64,000 bases of DNA from Nelumbo lutea (GCA_022828595.1 JAKGHH010000001.1:213045848-213109847), one strand, 5' to 3'. Shown: positions 13,701-28,700, counted from the first letter of the stretch. Notes: generated by a model from the letters alone, not told the origin. Numbers and translations: made by a program.

Positions 13701-16700
13701 GTGCACCAAAGCTTGCTTTTATCTTCTGTTTTTTTCTGAGTGTCACCCCTTTTAAAACCACTTCCGACATTTGTATCTGAATTTCCCCGGACTGCTAGGG
13801 CAACTGACTCCCCTTCTACACCATTCATCACACTTCTTCTGCTTTCTTCTGACTGCACCAAGGCATACACCTCCTGAACTGATGGCAAGTCTTTACTACC
13901 CAAGATCTGTACCCTGATGGACTCATATGACTGATTCAGCCCTAGGAGAAAGGCAAACACGCGTTGCTGTGATACAGGTGACTTATAGGCTTTTGCATCT
14001 TCATCACACTTCCAATTCACGTTCTGATAGTGATCAAGTTCTTTCCATATTGATGTCAAATCAGAATAGTACATCGAGAGACTCCTCTCCCCCTGCTTGC
14101 AAGTAGAAGATTCAGCTTGTAGTTGATATATCTTGGCATAGTGTCTCTGTTCTGAATAAGTGGACTTCGCTTGTTCCCATATCTCACAAGCAGTTTCAGC
14201 CCACATAAAGGTCTTCCTTACTTGTGGCAGCATTGAAACCAAGAGCCAAGACATCACCATAATGTTCTCTTGGTCCCACCTATCATGCTCAGCACTTCCA
14301 TACTTCGGTTCCTTTACTCTCCCATTGATGTATCCTATTCGCCCCCTAGCAGTGATGTAGAGTTTTATCCCCCTAGACCACTCATGGTAATTCAGACCAT
14401 CAAAGGGAATGACAGCCATGGGAAAGCTCATATCCATTCCCCCACTCACTCCATTGTGGCTCCCTGAGATTTCTAAAGTAGCAGAATTCTCAGTCGACAT
14501 GGTCAAGCAGTTACTCAGTCCCACACACTGGATTTAGGACCCCTCCTTACTCCACAAAGCAATGCTCCACTCAGTTCACACCCACACACTAGGGTTTACC
14601 AACCAGATTGTGCACAAACTGTACCAAATTCTGGACAAAACTGAGGTAGTTTCAGACCTGCCTATCAGAATTCTAGAATAGCTAACAGTCACTAATCAGC
14701 AGGAGAGATCCTTCTTGCTTATGGTCAACTCAAACCATTGAGAAGACAGGTCAGCATTGACCTACAGGTGTCTTAACACACCAACAGGATCACACGATCC
14801 AAGACAATTAGGGTTACACAGGTTTGATAGCATTCAGCCGCCCCAGATTCATAGGGTTTTCACTCGGCCCATGATCAAGGAGAGTAAAGAGGAGAAAATT
14901 AGAGGGAGAACTATACCAGTCGTAGCTATTCTGTAGTCCAGAATCAGATTTCCTTTCTGCTAGTCTGTTCGACCTATTCTTTGGGTTGACCGATCTTCGG
15001 TCTGCTCTCTTTTAATCAGTATTCCCGCTCTGATACCATCTTGATAGTGTAGCCGGCCAGAGATAGGTGAAAGAGGAGAGAAGAGAAGAAAAGAGAAGAG
15101 AGGAGAAAAGAGAGGGTTTGCAATGCAACAGTACTGGCGGCGCCAGTGTTTATTTAATATATATAGGGCGACAAAAAATAACAAGGGAAAAGACCCTTGT
15201 GCCCCTGAGTACAATAACAGACATAACAGAAATAAAAAACGAAATAAAAAACACTAATTTGGACAAACAGGCCCTAACAACTGCAAATAAGTTATTCTGA
15301 CATTATTCCAACAGTTATCATTCCCAGTAATAACAATATCATCTACATACACCACCAAGAGTATTTTTCCTCCCGGAGAGTCATGACTAAATACAGAATG
15401 GTCAACCTTGCACTGTTTCATGCCAAACTTCTTTACCACCTCACTAAACCTACCAAACCATACTCGAGGAGACTGTTTAAGCCCATATATAGCCTTCCTT
15501 AGTCTGCACACCTTACCATCCTCCCCCTGAGCAACAAACCCTGGAGGTTGCTCCATGTAGACCTCCTCGAGTAAGTCACCATGCAAAAAGGCTTTCTTGA
15601 TATCAAGCTGATATCGTGGCCACTCATACATGGCTGCAAGAGAGATCACAACACGAACTGACCCTATCTTAGCAACTGGTGAGAAGGTCTCTGTGTAGTC
15701 AATGCCATAGGTTTGGGAGTACCCTTGCAACTAATCGTGCTTTCAGGTGTTCAACACTACCATCAGGCAGGTACTTAACCATATAAACCCACTTACAACC
15801 AACAGCTTGCTTCCCAGGAGGAAGAGCAGCGAGGTCCCAAGTATGATTATGATGAAGGGCTAAGAGTTCTTCTTCCAAGGCACGGCACCACCCTGGAGAG
15901 GCAAGGGCTTCCTGGACATCTTTAGGAACAATAACTGATGATAACAAGGTAACAAACTGGCGATGGGAAGCGGAAAGATGAGTAAGAGAAACATAATTAG
16001 AAATGGGATGAAGGGTGCAAGTACGTTTACCTTTCCGCAAAGCAATGGGTAGATCAATCTCAGATGCCAAGGGAGTTCTGGTGCCGGATCCGTTGACGGA
16101 GATGTAGCCGGAGGAGTAGTAGCCGGTGCACGTGGGCGATGTGTATACACATGACGGATAGGTGGGCGTTCAACAGTTGGTGGCACCGGAGGCAAGGATT
16201 TGGTCACAACTGGAACAAACTGAGGATCGGCAACGGAAAGTGGAAAGGGAGGAGGTGATGAGGAGGAAGAAGCATCACCAGACCCCAAAAAGAATGGAGT
16301 AGACTCAAAGAAACTGACATCAGCACACACAAAGGACCGTCGAGAACCAGGATGGTAACACCTATACCCATTTTGGGTCTAAGAATAGCCAAGGAAGATG
16401 CACTTAAGAGAGCGGGCATCAAACTTGTCGTTCCCAAGACCCAGATTATGGACAAAACAGACACACCCAAAAACTCTCGGCGTAAGAGGGAACGGAGACA
16501 AAGAGGGAAACAAGACTTGAAACGGAGACTGACCATCAAGGATGAACGTGGGCATCCGATTAATCAGAAAACAAGAGGTAAGCACTGCATCACTCCAAAA
16601 GCGTTTGGGAACATGCATGTGATGCATTAGGGATCTTGCTGTTTCAAGGAGATGGCGATTCTTTCTCTCAGCCACCCCGTTTTGTTGTGGGGTGTAGGTA

Positions 16701-19700
16701 CACGAGGTATGATGTATAATGCCGTGTTGGTCCAAGTATTCCTGAAATAATGAGGATAAATATTCGCGGCCATTATCAGAACGAAAAACTTTGATGTGGG
16801 TACCAAATTGGTTATGAATTTCAGCATAAAATTTTTGGAAAATGGTAAACAATTCACTTCTTTCTTTCATTAAATAGAGCCACGTCATCCTTGAAAAATC
16901 ATCCACAAAAATGACAAAATATCTGTATCCATTATATGACATTACTTTATAAGGACCCCAAACATCTGAATGAACTAAAGAAAAAGGACTCGACACACGG
17001 TTATCAACCCTAGAACTAAAGGGAACACGATGGTGTTTCCCAAACTGACACGACTCACAATCCAAAACAGAAAGTTGACTCCAGGACGGAACCAAGGACT
17101 TCAAGACTTTGAGTGACGGGTGACCAAATCGGCAGTGCCACTAGAGAGGAGAAAGAGATGACTGGAGAGCTGTTGAAGTTCTACCACCACCACCGTCAAG
17201 ATAATACAATCCACCTGCTTCATGCCCTCCACCAATCTTCATCCCCATCTTGAGATCCTGAAAGACACACATAGAAGGATAAAAGGCAAGGGAGCAGTTA
17301 AGTGATTTGATCAGCTTACTAACAGACATAAGGTTAAAAGGCAATTTAGGAACATACAGAACTGATGAGAGGGATACAGGATCTAGGTCAACATTACCAA
17401 CAACACAAATTGAGGATGTGGAACCATTAGCAAGGGTGACAGATTGTGATGTTGAGCAATGAGATAAGGAGGAAAACACACCTGGAGTTCCAGTCATGTG
17501 ATCGGAGGCTCCAGAGTCAATGATCCAGGGATTGGGTGTAGATGCCAGACAAGCCATACCTGAGTGAGCAAAAGTTGTCGTGTTCTACTGTGATTGGATA
17601 AACATCTCATATTCATCACGGGGAACACTCACCATCTCCTTCATGGGACCATCTGTGGATGTAGGAGGCAACTGGTCAGATGAATGATTCTCCTGTTTAA
17701 AGCTGGAACTTGAGTCACCAATCACGGCATGATTGGCCCAGGTTGAGGGAGGACCATGTAAATCATAACAATAGTTGATGGTATGTCCATCCATACCACA
17801 ATGAGTGCACTTCCTCGGGCCTGAGCTACGTCCTCTACCACAGGCTCCCCCTGAATCACTGCTCCCAGTACGACCACCACCACGATTATAAGTAGACCCA
17901 CCATTGCCACTTCGGCCATATGCAGAACCACTACCAACACCACGGCCAGACTGAGCTCCTCGAGCTCCACCTCTACCACCACGGCCCCTCGATGCAGCAA
18001 AGGCAGATCTATCTGAGATATTAGAGTTCTCAATAGATCCGATAGAAATCCTCCGAAGTTGAGCAAATACCTCTTCTAGGGACGGAAGAGCTGATCCCCC
18101 TAATATCTGAGCCCGTACTGGTTCATATTCAAACTTTAGTCCCACCAAAAATCTAGTCACATCAAGCTGCTCTCTCTGTTATTGCTGAATCTTGACATCA
18201 GAAGTGAGAGGATGATAGACATTCAACTCATTATGTATGTTCCTCATGTTGGCATAGTACTCCTCAAGACTCTGATTGCCCTGTTGCAGATTAAAGTACT
18301 CTTGATAAAGCTGATAAACTTTGGTTGTATTGTCCTGCCCCAAATACAATTTTTTCGCATGGTCCCACACGTCTTTGGCAGTATCAAGGAACATAAAGTT
18401 CACACTAATCCTGGGTTCCATACTGTTCCACAACCATGTGATGATCTAAGCGTCCTCTTGCTCCCAATCTTCATACTTGTGAGAGTCAGAGGAGGGTTTC
18501 TCCTCTCTGATATGTTTTACCTTCTTCTTTGCCTTTAGAAAGACTTCAACGGATTTAGCCCAAGGCACATTATTCTCTCCATTTAACTTAATGGAGGTCA
18601 TCTGAACATTCAGGTAGCCTGTAGGCACCATCACACTAGGTTTATAATCATTACTGTCTCCCATTATGTTATCACCAATTCTGCACACTTGCTGAATTCT
18701 ATTATCACTGAGATCTGCACACTACACACCACTAGGTCACACCTGTCACACTGATTGCAGCACTAATTGTTGCTGGAATGTGTGCTCTTTACACCACAAA
18801 CCCTGCTCCTACAACTACCTGAAATCTCACCACTATATGATCATATTTCTTCCTTCAACATGCACAAAGAAATCAGCATAAACCCTAGCTCTTACTGGCC
18901 AAAACACTAGCAAATGATCTGAAACACACCTCCTATTTAATCCATAACTGATATCAAGAACTGAAATCTCTTACATTATCGCTGAAGTAACACCCATGCG
19001 AGCAGGAGAGCAGTCCACACACAACAGCCGCTTCACACACAACAGCCACACAGTTCGGCCCTCTATTCTTCCTCTACTAGGAGAGGGTGATCTCAGAAAT
19101 CACAGCAACCGACCACATACGACCTGATTGGAGGCATAGAGACCCCCAAGGGAAGAGGGTGATCACTCCTTTTCAGCCCTTTCCCTTATCTCCAATCGAA
19201 CACAAAAAAAAAAAAAAAGAGGAAAACCCTAGATAGGGTGCACAGAGAATGAGCCCTAGGCAAGCAGAAATCTAGGCAGATTTAACCTGCTCTGATACCA
19301 TGTTAGAATTCAGGTCTGCCTTAGAGTTCGGTCTGACTAAGTTCAGTTATGTAGAAGAAGAAAGAGTGATAGAGAAAGAGAGAAAGAGAGAAAGAGAGAA
19401 AGAGAGAAGAGAGAATTCTGGTTCGAACTGAAAGAGTCAACTTAACTTCTCCCAATCGGCCAGTAAGTATTTATATTATTATTAAAACATAACTGAAAAG
19501 ACCTATGTGCCCTTACTTATGTTAAGAGCACATATTTCAACACAACATTACAGATCAGCAACATCAATCAAGGTATAAAGACAGAAATACCCCTACGCTA
19601 ACAACCCTCTTTGGACCTTGCAACTTCAATCCCAAGAAAGTATCTCAGTTGGCCCAGGTCTTTGATCTCAAATTCAGCAACCAAAACCTCCTTTAGTCTT

Positions 19701-22700
19701 TTAATCTCTTCCTAATCATCCCCTGTAATTACCATATCATCTGCATAGACAATAAGTGTCATAAGTTTGCCATTTCTCTTCCTTATGAATAGGGTATGAT
19801 CTGCCCCACTTTGAGTGTAACCCCCTTTCTTCATGACCCCACATAGCTTCTCAAACCAAGCTCGAGGGGACTGCTTAAGGCCGTATAGGGCTTTTCTCAG
19901 TCTACATACCTTCTTGCCAAAACCATAACCTGGTGGAGGATCCATGAACACCTCTTCATGCAGGTCGCCATTCAAGAAAGCATTCTTCACGTCCAACTGA
20001 TGTAGCTCCCATGAGAAATTTGCAGCTAATGATAATAGAACTCGGATTGTGTTGAGTTTTGCCACCGGAGCAAAGGTTTCTTTGTAGTCAATCCCTTCTT
20101 TTTGAGTAAACCCTTTTGCTACCAGTCTAGCCTTGTACCTCTCAATGGACCCGTCCTCCCTATGCTTCACAGTGAACACCCACTTGCATCCAACAGTGCC
20201 TTTCCCTTCTGGTAGATCCACTAATTCCCAAGTCCTTGCTTTCATTAAGGCCTTCATTTCTTTGTCCATAACCTCTTTCCATTTTGGGTCAGATACTGCC
20301 TCAGAATACCTGGTAGGAACATGCACAAAAGAGAGAGCAGACACAAAAGAACAATAACGAGGAGACAAATGTGAGCAAGACACAAAATTAGCAATGGGGT
20401 GTCTGATAGTACACGAACGACTAGACTTACGAAGGGCAATAGGAAGATCCAAGTCAGAGGAACTGATAGGATTACCTTGAGTTTCTGAGACAGGTTGATC
20501 CGAGTCTAATTGGTTGCTGTCATGAGTTAGAGGACCCTTCTTCCTTCTGTTGTAGGTGATTCTGATATCTCTTTGCAGCCTGCTGGAGTCTTCAGTAATA
20601 TTTGCAACATCACTAGTAGTAGCTAGTACAATGGGAGCCTCACTAGATTCACCCAAGATACCACAACTAGGTGGATTAGGAGGAGAAGATGGAAGGCCTG
20701 AGGTAGAGAGAGGTACAAAGAATGGGGGAACAGAAGAATCCTCTTCCATCCCACTAGTTTCCCCCTGAAGAGGATTCTGGGAAGAATGAAAATAGGATTG
20801 AGACTCAAAGAATACCACATCCTTTGTGACATACTTTTTCTTGGTGACTGGATCATAACACTTGTATCCCTTCTGAGTAGGGGAGTACCCCAAAAAGATT
20901 CCCTTTGTAGCCTTAGGATCCAATTTGGTCTTCTTCGGATCCTTGATATGTATAAAGCATACACAACCAAAGACTCTCGGTGGAAGAGAAAAGTCAAGAA
21001 GATGAGGGCAAAGAACAGAGAAAGGAGTTTTCATCCCCAATACCTTGGATGGCATTCGATTTATCAGATATGATGCAGTAAGGATTGCTTGAGACCAATA
21101 GTTTTTTGGAACTTTGTGCTGAAATAGTAAGGCTCGAGCAGTCTCCAATAGGTGCCTATTCTTGCGCTCAGCAACCCCATTCTGTTGGGGGGTACTAGCA
21201 CAAGATGACTGATGAATCATTCCAGCATCCTCCATAAACAAATTCAAGGACCTTTCAAAGTATTCTATAGCATTATCTGACCTGAATTGTTTGACCTTCG
21301 TACCAAATTGTGTTTCAATCATTTTGCAAAATGTCATGGTTACCCGCAGCACTTCTTCTCGTGCTTTTAATAAGTAGATCCATGTGCATCGAGAATAGTG
21401 ATCAATAAAACTGATAAAGTATCGAAAGCCATCAACAGAAATAATGGGAGAGGGGCCCCAAACATCAGAGTGGACTAAGTCAAAAGAAGCTCAAATTTCA
21501 TTACTCAAAGTTGAATAAACAGTTCTACATTGCTTTGATAGTTGACAGACTTCACAAATTAACTCTTGACTTGAAACACCTTTGAATAATTCTGGAAACA
21601 ACACTTCCAAGATGAAAAAGGTAAATGACCTAGCCTAGCATGCCACAGATGTAACCTAGCTATTGACTCCACATTGGACTGACTACAAGTAGCAGATGTT
21701 TGCAAGGTCGAACTGATGTCTGCATCAAGGTAGTAGAGACCTCCACACTCATGACCGCTCCCAATCGTTCTCTTCGTCAGTCTGTCGTGAAAGACACAAT
21801 GAGTAGGAAAAAAGGTTATGCTACAATTCAAATTTTTGGTAAGCTTTGAAACAGATAAGAGATTTGAAGAAAGATTGGGAACATGCAAGATAGATTTGAG
21901 TGAGAGGTCCTTGCTTAGGTCAACCACTCCTTTCCCAGAGATGGTAGGGAGAGAACCATCAGCAGCCCTCATTTTATCTTGGCCAGACATTAAATGATAG
22001 GAAGAAAATAGAGAAGACATGTGTGTCATGTGGTCAGTTGCACCAGAATCAATAATCCAAGAGGCAGGATCAATAGTACTAGTTGCACTAAAGGGAGAGA
22101 CAATACCTGATCTGGCAAGGGAGGAGGATGGAAGAGAATTGGTCTTTAGACGGGCTAGGCCCCGGCTAAGTACCTCTACCTCATCGGCAGTAAAACCCAA
22201 GGACCCGGTTCGAGGGGAATTAGTAGTCTGTCCCATGGAAGAGGAAGTAACTGTAGATGAGTGTTTTGAACCATCATCACTTTGACCCGTAGCCAGATTC
22301 ACACTTGCAGATTGACCCTTCAGATGCTTCTTATCTTTCCTCAATGCACCTGGCTTCAGATGCAGATGGAGAACCCAACAGGTCTCTTTCACATGCCTTT
22401 CCCCTCCACAGTGGGTGCACTTCAGATGTCTCTTGTCAGAGTGACTGTTTCCCCTTTGATTTGTAGAGATTAGGGCCGAATGTTCCACAGACTGTTCAGC
22501 TAGTTTTGTTTGAGTATCAACCTGCATCTCTTTTCTTCTCACCTCTTCATTCCTCACAAGGTAGTAAACATGATGTAAGTCTGGCACTTCATCCCTTCCC
22601 AGAATTTGGGACCTTATGCTCTCATATACAGGATCTAGGCCAGCCAGAAAATGCTTTTCCTTGTCTCCAGCACTCTCCCAATCAATAATAAGGTGGTGAT

Positions 22701-25700
22701 CTAACTCTTCCCATAGTCCTTCTAGTGTAGCAAAATATGTTGCAACACTCATATCTCCTTGCCTCAAGGCAGCAATGTCTTGATTCAGTCTGTAAATTCT
22801 GGCATTATTCTTTTTCTGCCCATAGGTTCTAGAAACTTTTTCCCATATCTTGGCAGCCGTGGAGAAATGTTGAACAGTCCTACCTACTCTTGGAGTCATT
22901 GAGGCAAGTAGCCAGGACATAACTGTAGCATTCTCCTTGCGCCAAGCTGCATATTCAGCACTCCCCACTTCTGGTTCCTTCTTCTACCCGTCCAAGTAAC
23001 CAGTGAGTTCTTGGGATGTGATGAAAAGCATGGCTGAGACAGACCATTCTCTGAAGTTGTACTCATCCAACAACACACTTGTGATCTGTAGGCTGTGCAG
23101 ATTTGGATTCTCCAGATTAGGAGACCTCCCACAAGCCCTAACATCTCTAGAAGACACTTCCCCAGATATGGAAGACATCTTCACTTACTCGTAAATGTCA
23201 AGACTGTAAACGCAATATATAGTGAACTATTTCACACTTACGGAACTTGCTGCACTGTAAACTCAGTCCTGAGAACCCGACACAGAGCTGAAACACCGAG
23301 TACTACACTGCACACTGTGCCCTAATTACTGCTGTCACAGATTATACTCTGTTGTGCTACCTTCTGCTGTGTTCTAATCACTGCTGCCGCAGCCTGCAAC
23401 TTGCTATGTTGCTTCTACTGTGTGCTAAGCACTGCTATCGCAGGTTATAACCTCACCCACGAACAGTTCTAGGACTGCTGAGATTAGTCCTTCTGCCTAT
23501 ATCTGTTCTACACAAATCTATCTTAGCCAAATGGCTACAGTCTGCTATACTGCGTCTATTACGGCATCAGCCTCTGGGTCTAACTCCCCTTGGGCCCTAC
23601 AACCAAGGGAAACCCTAGATGTAGGTCTAGTTGTGTTCTACGACCAACCCTAGGGGTTCTTTGCAGCAACCAAGAAAAAAAAAGATGAGAGAGTTAACTA
23701 CGAGTAGAAGAAGAGGTGGCTGTTGTAACCAGTCGAAAGATTAGTGCTCTGATACCATGTTTGCTGAAATAGGGCTGTCGAATGAGAGAAGAAGAAGAAG
23801 AAGAAGAAGATATGAGATGGGCGGCAGAATCGTCCTCAGCCAGCCCTAATCTATTATATATAAGAACATTACATAATGTTACATAAATAGACAAGAATGC
23901 CCCTGATTAGTGATGGGACACCTAGTCAAAATAAACACTAAATAAGATTAGGCCCAGTAACTAAGGCCCAATAACTAATGACTTAAGACCCAACAAAGAT
24001 AAACAAACAAATTAAGACAGCCGAACCAACAGAGAGAATTATGTACCTTGGGCTAAACCTATAGAAGTTTTTCTAAAGGCAAAGAAGAAGGTGAAACACA
24101 TAAGGTAGGAAAAACCCTCCACTGATTCTCATGAGTATGATGACTGGGAACAAGAGGATGCACAGATTATCACGTGGTTATGGAACAATATGGAACCCAA
24201 GATTAGTGTAAATTTCATGTTTCTTGACACTGCCAAAGATGTGTGGAATCATGCTAAGAAGTTGTATTCTGGTCAAGACAATACAACCAGAGTATATCAA
24301 CTATATCAGGAATACTTTAATCTGCAATAGGGTAATCAAAGTCTGGAGGAGTACTATGCTAGTATGAGAAACATTCGTAATGAGTTGAATGTTTATCACC
24401 CCCTCACTTCTGATGTCAAAATTCACTAACAGCAGAGAGAACAACTTGATGTAAACTCGATTTTTGGTGGGGCTGAAGGGCTCAGATACTAGGAGGGTCA
24501 GTTCTCCCTTCCTTAGAAGAGGTGTTTGCTCGACTTTGGAGGATTTCCATTGGATCTACTGAGAAATCTAATGTTTCCGATAGATCAGCCTTTCAGAATC
24601 GAGGGACTGTGGTGTTAGAGGTGGAGCTCAGTCTTGCCATAGTAGTAGCAGTGGTCTGGTATATGGCCGGAGTGGTGGTTGTACTGGAGGTAGAAATTCA
24701 AGGGGAGCCCATGGCAAAGGACGTGGTTCGGGTCCGAGGAGGTGTACTCATTGTGGTATGGATGGACATACCATTAATTATTGCTATGACTTGCATGGTT
24801 CACCCTCAACTTGGGCCAATCATGCCATGACTAGTGATAGCAGTTTCAGACAGGAGAGTCATTCAGTTGATCAGATGCTTCCTACATCCACAAATGTTCC
24901 CGGGAAGAAGATGATGAGTGTCCCCCGTAATGAGTATGAGAGGTTTGTCCAATCCACATCTCAGCAGAACACAACTACTCTCGCACACTCAAGTATGGCT
25001 TGTTTGGCATCCACACCCAATCCCTGGATTATTGACTCTGGAGCCTCCGATCACATGACTGGAACTCTAGGTGTCTTTTCTTCCATCTCTCATTGCTCAA
25101 CATCATAATTTGTTATCCTTGCTAATGGTTCTACATCCTTCATTTGTGGTATTGGCAATGTTAACATGACCCCCTTATCTTTATCCTCAATTTTGTATGT
25201 CCCTAAATTTCCGTTTAACCTTATATCTATTAGTAAGTTGACCAAGTCACCCAATTGCTCTATTACTTTTTACCCTTCTTCGTGTGTTTTTCAGGATCTC
25301 AAGACGGGGATGAAGATTGGTGGAGGGCATGAAGCTGGTGGATTGTATTATTTTGACGGTAGTGGAAGAACATCAACAGCTCTCCAGTCATCTCTCTCTC
25401 CTCTCCAGTGGCACTGTCAATTTGGTCATCCTTCGCTGAAAGTTTTAAAGTCTTTGATTCCTTCGTTGAGTCAACTTTCTATTTTAGATTGTGAGTCATG
25501 TCAGTTGGGGAAACATCATGGTATTCCCTTTAGTCCTAGGGTTGATAACCGTGTGTCAAATCCTTTTTCTTTGGTTCATTCAGAGTGATGGCATACAATG
25601 GATATAGATATTTTGTCATTTTTGTTGATGATTATTCAAGGATGACGTGACTCTATTTAATGAAAGAAAGGAGTGGATTGTTTACCATCTTCCAAAAATT

Positions 25701-28700
25701 TTATGTTGAGATTCGCAACCAATTTGGTGTTAACATTAAAATTTTTCATTCCGATAATGGTCGTGAATATTTCTCTTCATCATTTCCAGAATACTAGGAC
25801 CAACATGGCATTATACATCAGACCTCATGTACCTACACCCCACAACAAAATGGGTGGCTGAGAGAAAGAATCGTCATCTTTTGGAAACAACTCGATCCCT
25901 CATGCATCACATGAATGTTCCCAAACCCTTTTGGAGTGATGCGGTGCTTACTTCTTGCTTCTTTATTAATTGGATGTCCACATCTATCCTTGGTGGTCAT
26001 TCCCCATTCACTATCTTGTTTCCCACCTTATCTCCATTTCCTCTTTCTCCTCAAGTTTTTGGGTGTGTCTGCTTCGTCCATAATCTGGGCCCTGGGAAGG
26101 ACAAGTTAGATGTACACTCCATTAAGTGCATCTTCCTTAGCTATTCCCAGACCAAGAAAGGGTATAAGTATTATCATCCTAGTTCTCGACGTTCCTTTGT
26201 GTGTGCTGATGTTACCTTCTTTGAGTCTACTCCATTTTTCTTGGGGTCCGGCGATGTTTCTTCCTCCTCATCACCTCTTCCTCTTCCTCTTCCAGTTGCG
26301 GATTTTGTTCCTCTTGTTCCAGCTGTGACCAAGTCCTTGCCTCCAGTGCCACCACCTGTTGAACGGCCACCCATCCGTCAAGTGTATACACATCGCCCAC
26401 ATGTACCGACTGCTCCTCCAGCTCCATCAACATCGACAAATCTGGCAATTGTCTCTGCACCATCCACAAACCTAGTATTTGATCTTGATCTTCCCATTGC
26501 CTTGCAGAAAGGTAAACGCACTTGTACCCTTCATCCTATTTCTAATTATGCTTCACTCACTCACCTTTCCACTTCCCATCGCCAGTTTATCTCTTTGTTA
26601 TTCTCTGTTGTTGACCCTAAGGATGTCCAGGAAGCCCTTGCCTCTCTAGGATGGTGTCGTGCAATGGAAGAAGAACTCTCAGCTCTAACTCATATTCATA
26701 CTTGGGACCTCACCACTCTTCTTCCTGGGAAGCAGGCTGTCAGTTCTAAGTGGGTTTATACTGTTAAGTATTTACCTGATGGTAGTGTAGAGCGACTGAA
26801 AGCTAGATTGGTTGCAAAAGGGTACTCCCAAACCTATGGTATTGACTACACAGAGACCTTTTCCCTAGTTGCTAAGATAGGTTCGGTTCGTGTTGTGATC
26901 TCTCTTGCTGCTATGTATGGTTAACCCCTCTATCAGCTTGATATCAAGAATGCTTTCTTGCATGGTGATTTGCTCGAGGAGGTCTATATGGAGCAACCAC
27001 CGGAGTTTGTTGCTCAGGGGAGGATGGTAAGGTATGCAGACTAAAGAAGGCTATTTATGGGCTTAAATAGTCTCCTCGAGCATTGTTTGGTAGGTTCAGT
27101 GAGGTGGTAAAGAAGTTTGGTATGAAATAGTGCCAAGTTGATCATTCAGTCTTCAGTCATGACTCTCAGGCAGGAAAAATCCTATTGGTGATGTATGTAG
27201 ATGATATTATTATTACCAGGAATGATAAAATAGGCATTGATAGGTTGAAGACTTTTCTGTAGGAACATTTTCAAACAAAGGACCTTGGTAAATTGAAATA
27301 TTTCTTGGGGATAGAAGTAGTAAGATCTAAGCATGGTATTAATTTGTGTCAGAGGAAATATGTGCTTGATTTGCAAGAGGAAACAGGTTTGTTAGGTGCT
27401 AAACCAGCTGAAACACCTATGGAAACAAATACTAAGTTGAGTAGTAATATGGGTGAAGTGTTTGAAGACCCTGGCAGATACCAGTGACTTGTAGGTAAAC
27501 TGAACTACCTAACCATTACTCGGCCAGATATTTCTTTTGCGGTTAGTGTGGTAAGTCGGTTCATGCAGAAATCTCTGGTTCCTCATTGGGATGCGGTTCT
27601 AAGAACTGTGAAGTATTTAAAAGGGGCTCCTAGTCATGGTTTGAAATACAAAAGTGGTGGAAAACTTGAAATAAAAAGATATACTGATGCTGATTGGGCC
27701 GGTTCTATGTCTAATAGGAGATCTACCACAGGTTATTGCACTTTTCTTGGGGGTAATCTGGTGACATGGAAAAGTAAAAAGCAAACAATCGTGGAGAGAA
27801 GTAGTGCAGAGGCAAAATATAGAGCCATGGCACATACTACTTGTGAATTAGTGTGCCTAAGGAACCTTCTACAAGAGATAGGATACAATGTTAACACTCC
27901 AATGAAACTCTACTGTGACAATCAGGCTGCAGTTCATATTTCTTCTAATTTGGTGTTTCATGAAAGAACCAAGCACATAGAGGTTGACTGCCACTTTGTG
28001 AGAGAGAAGGTGCTAAGTGGAGTGATAGACACAACATATGTTAACACAGGGAACCAGTGGGCAGACTTATTTACTAAAGGGTTGAGTCGGGGAAGAGTGG
28101 AATACATATGTAACAAGTTGGGATTATATGATATATACTCACCAGCTTGAGGGGGAGTGTTAGTGTCGAGTATGTAGGGGTATTTCTATCTTTATACTTG
28201 TGTTGAGGTTGCTAATGTGTAATATTATGTTAGAACTAGTCTCCCTCACTTAATTAGGGGCAAGCCGAAACATATTTGGCCGAATGGGAGAGATAATTTT
28301 TCTCTCATTCCAACCAGACATTTCTTCTCTCCTTTTCTCCTCCTTTCTCTCTCTCTCTTTCTTTCTTCTTTCTTCTTCTCTCTTCTTGGATGTTATCAAA
28401 CTAATAGAACTCAAGGGCAAGCCGAATCATAATACCTTTCTTATTCCTGAGTCTTTCCGATACAAGATTTTGGCGAAGCTTCCAACAAGTGTCTTTTGTA
28501 TGCCTATGTTTCTTGCAATACTGACAAAACACACCCTTCATTCCTTCATTCTTCATCTCTTTCTCCCTCTCACCACTATACTTGTGTCTTGTAGCAGCTA
28601 ATGCCACTTCCATCTGAGAATTTTGAAGCATAACCTTCCTTGTACTCTCTTCACTATGTACTAGAGAGTAGGCTTGAGAAAAGGTAACACTTTCCCTAGT

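Larger units (their letters stand above)
12644..15313 (-). mobile_element. Copia element IX (minus strand, 3' half deleted)
   Basis: It has a 5' LTR (15039-15313), a primer-binding site, a gag-protease frame and the start of integrase. It then stops at 12644, so the rest of pol and the 3' LTR are missing. It is inserted in the RT of element X just after the YVDD motif. The right-hand flank GTTAT (15314-15318) would be one target duplication, but its partner is deleted. It belongs to the same family as element E. Confidence 0.87.
15314..19603 (-). mobile_element. Copia element X (minus strand, 3' end deleted)
   Basis: The 5' LTR (19301-19603) matches the element II LTR family. The primer-binding site is perfect, and gag, protease, integrase and RT follow up to 15314, where IX is inserted. 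The RT C-terminus, RNase H and 3' LTR were lost in the deletion at 12643. It is inserted in the RT of element I, with right flank ACCCT at 19604-19608. Confidence 0.87.
12102..24031 (-). mobile_element. Copia element I (minus strand, contains X and IX)
   Basis: LTRs lie at 12102-12378 (3') and 23758-24031 (5'). They are flanked by the perfect target duplication GAGAG (12097-12101 and 24032-24036). Gag, protease, integrase and the first part of RT run from 23178 down to 19609, and the RNase H end survives at 12379-12643. The segment between is the inserted X and IX plus a deletion. By eye the LTRs differ at about eight positions plus one AAG indel in about 275 bp. That is roughly 3 percent, so this is one of the younger insertions. 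Confidence 0.92.
11125..28434 (+). mobile_element. Copia element II (plus strand, contains nested elements)
   Basis: LTRs lie at 11125-11424 and 28158-28434. The 5-bp target duplication CCTTT is at 11120-11124 and 28435-28439. The plus-strand gag starts at 12011 and is interrupted at 12101 by element I, resuming at 24037. Protease, integrase, RT and RNase H follow to 28150. Without the nested insert it is about 5.4 kb, normal for copia. It is inserted in the gag of element III and antisense to LETM1. Confidence 0.9.

Noticed and set aside
12854..14524. Longest open frame (556 codons, minus strand) as a host gene
   Set aside because: Its content is copia gag, zinc knuckle, protease and GAG-pre-integrase, and it lies between an LTR/PBS and integrase. 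The first 24 bp precede the true ATG at 14500 (the frame opens at GTG).
15254..15313. RT of element X continuing beyond [14 protein letters not shown] into [12 protein letters not shown]
   Set aside because: The extra residues are translated from the LTR start of element IX (TGTTGGAATAATG..), so they are a read-through artefact of the insertion.
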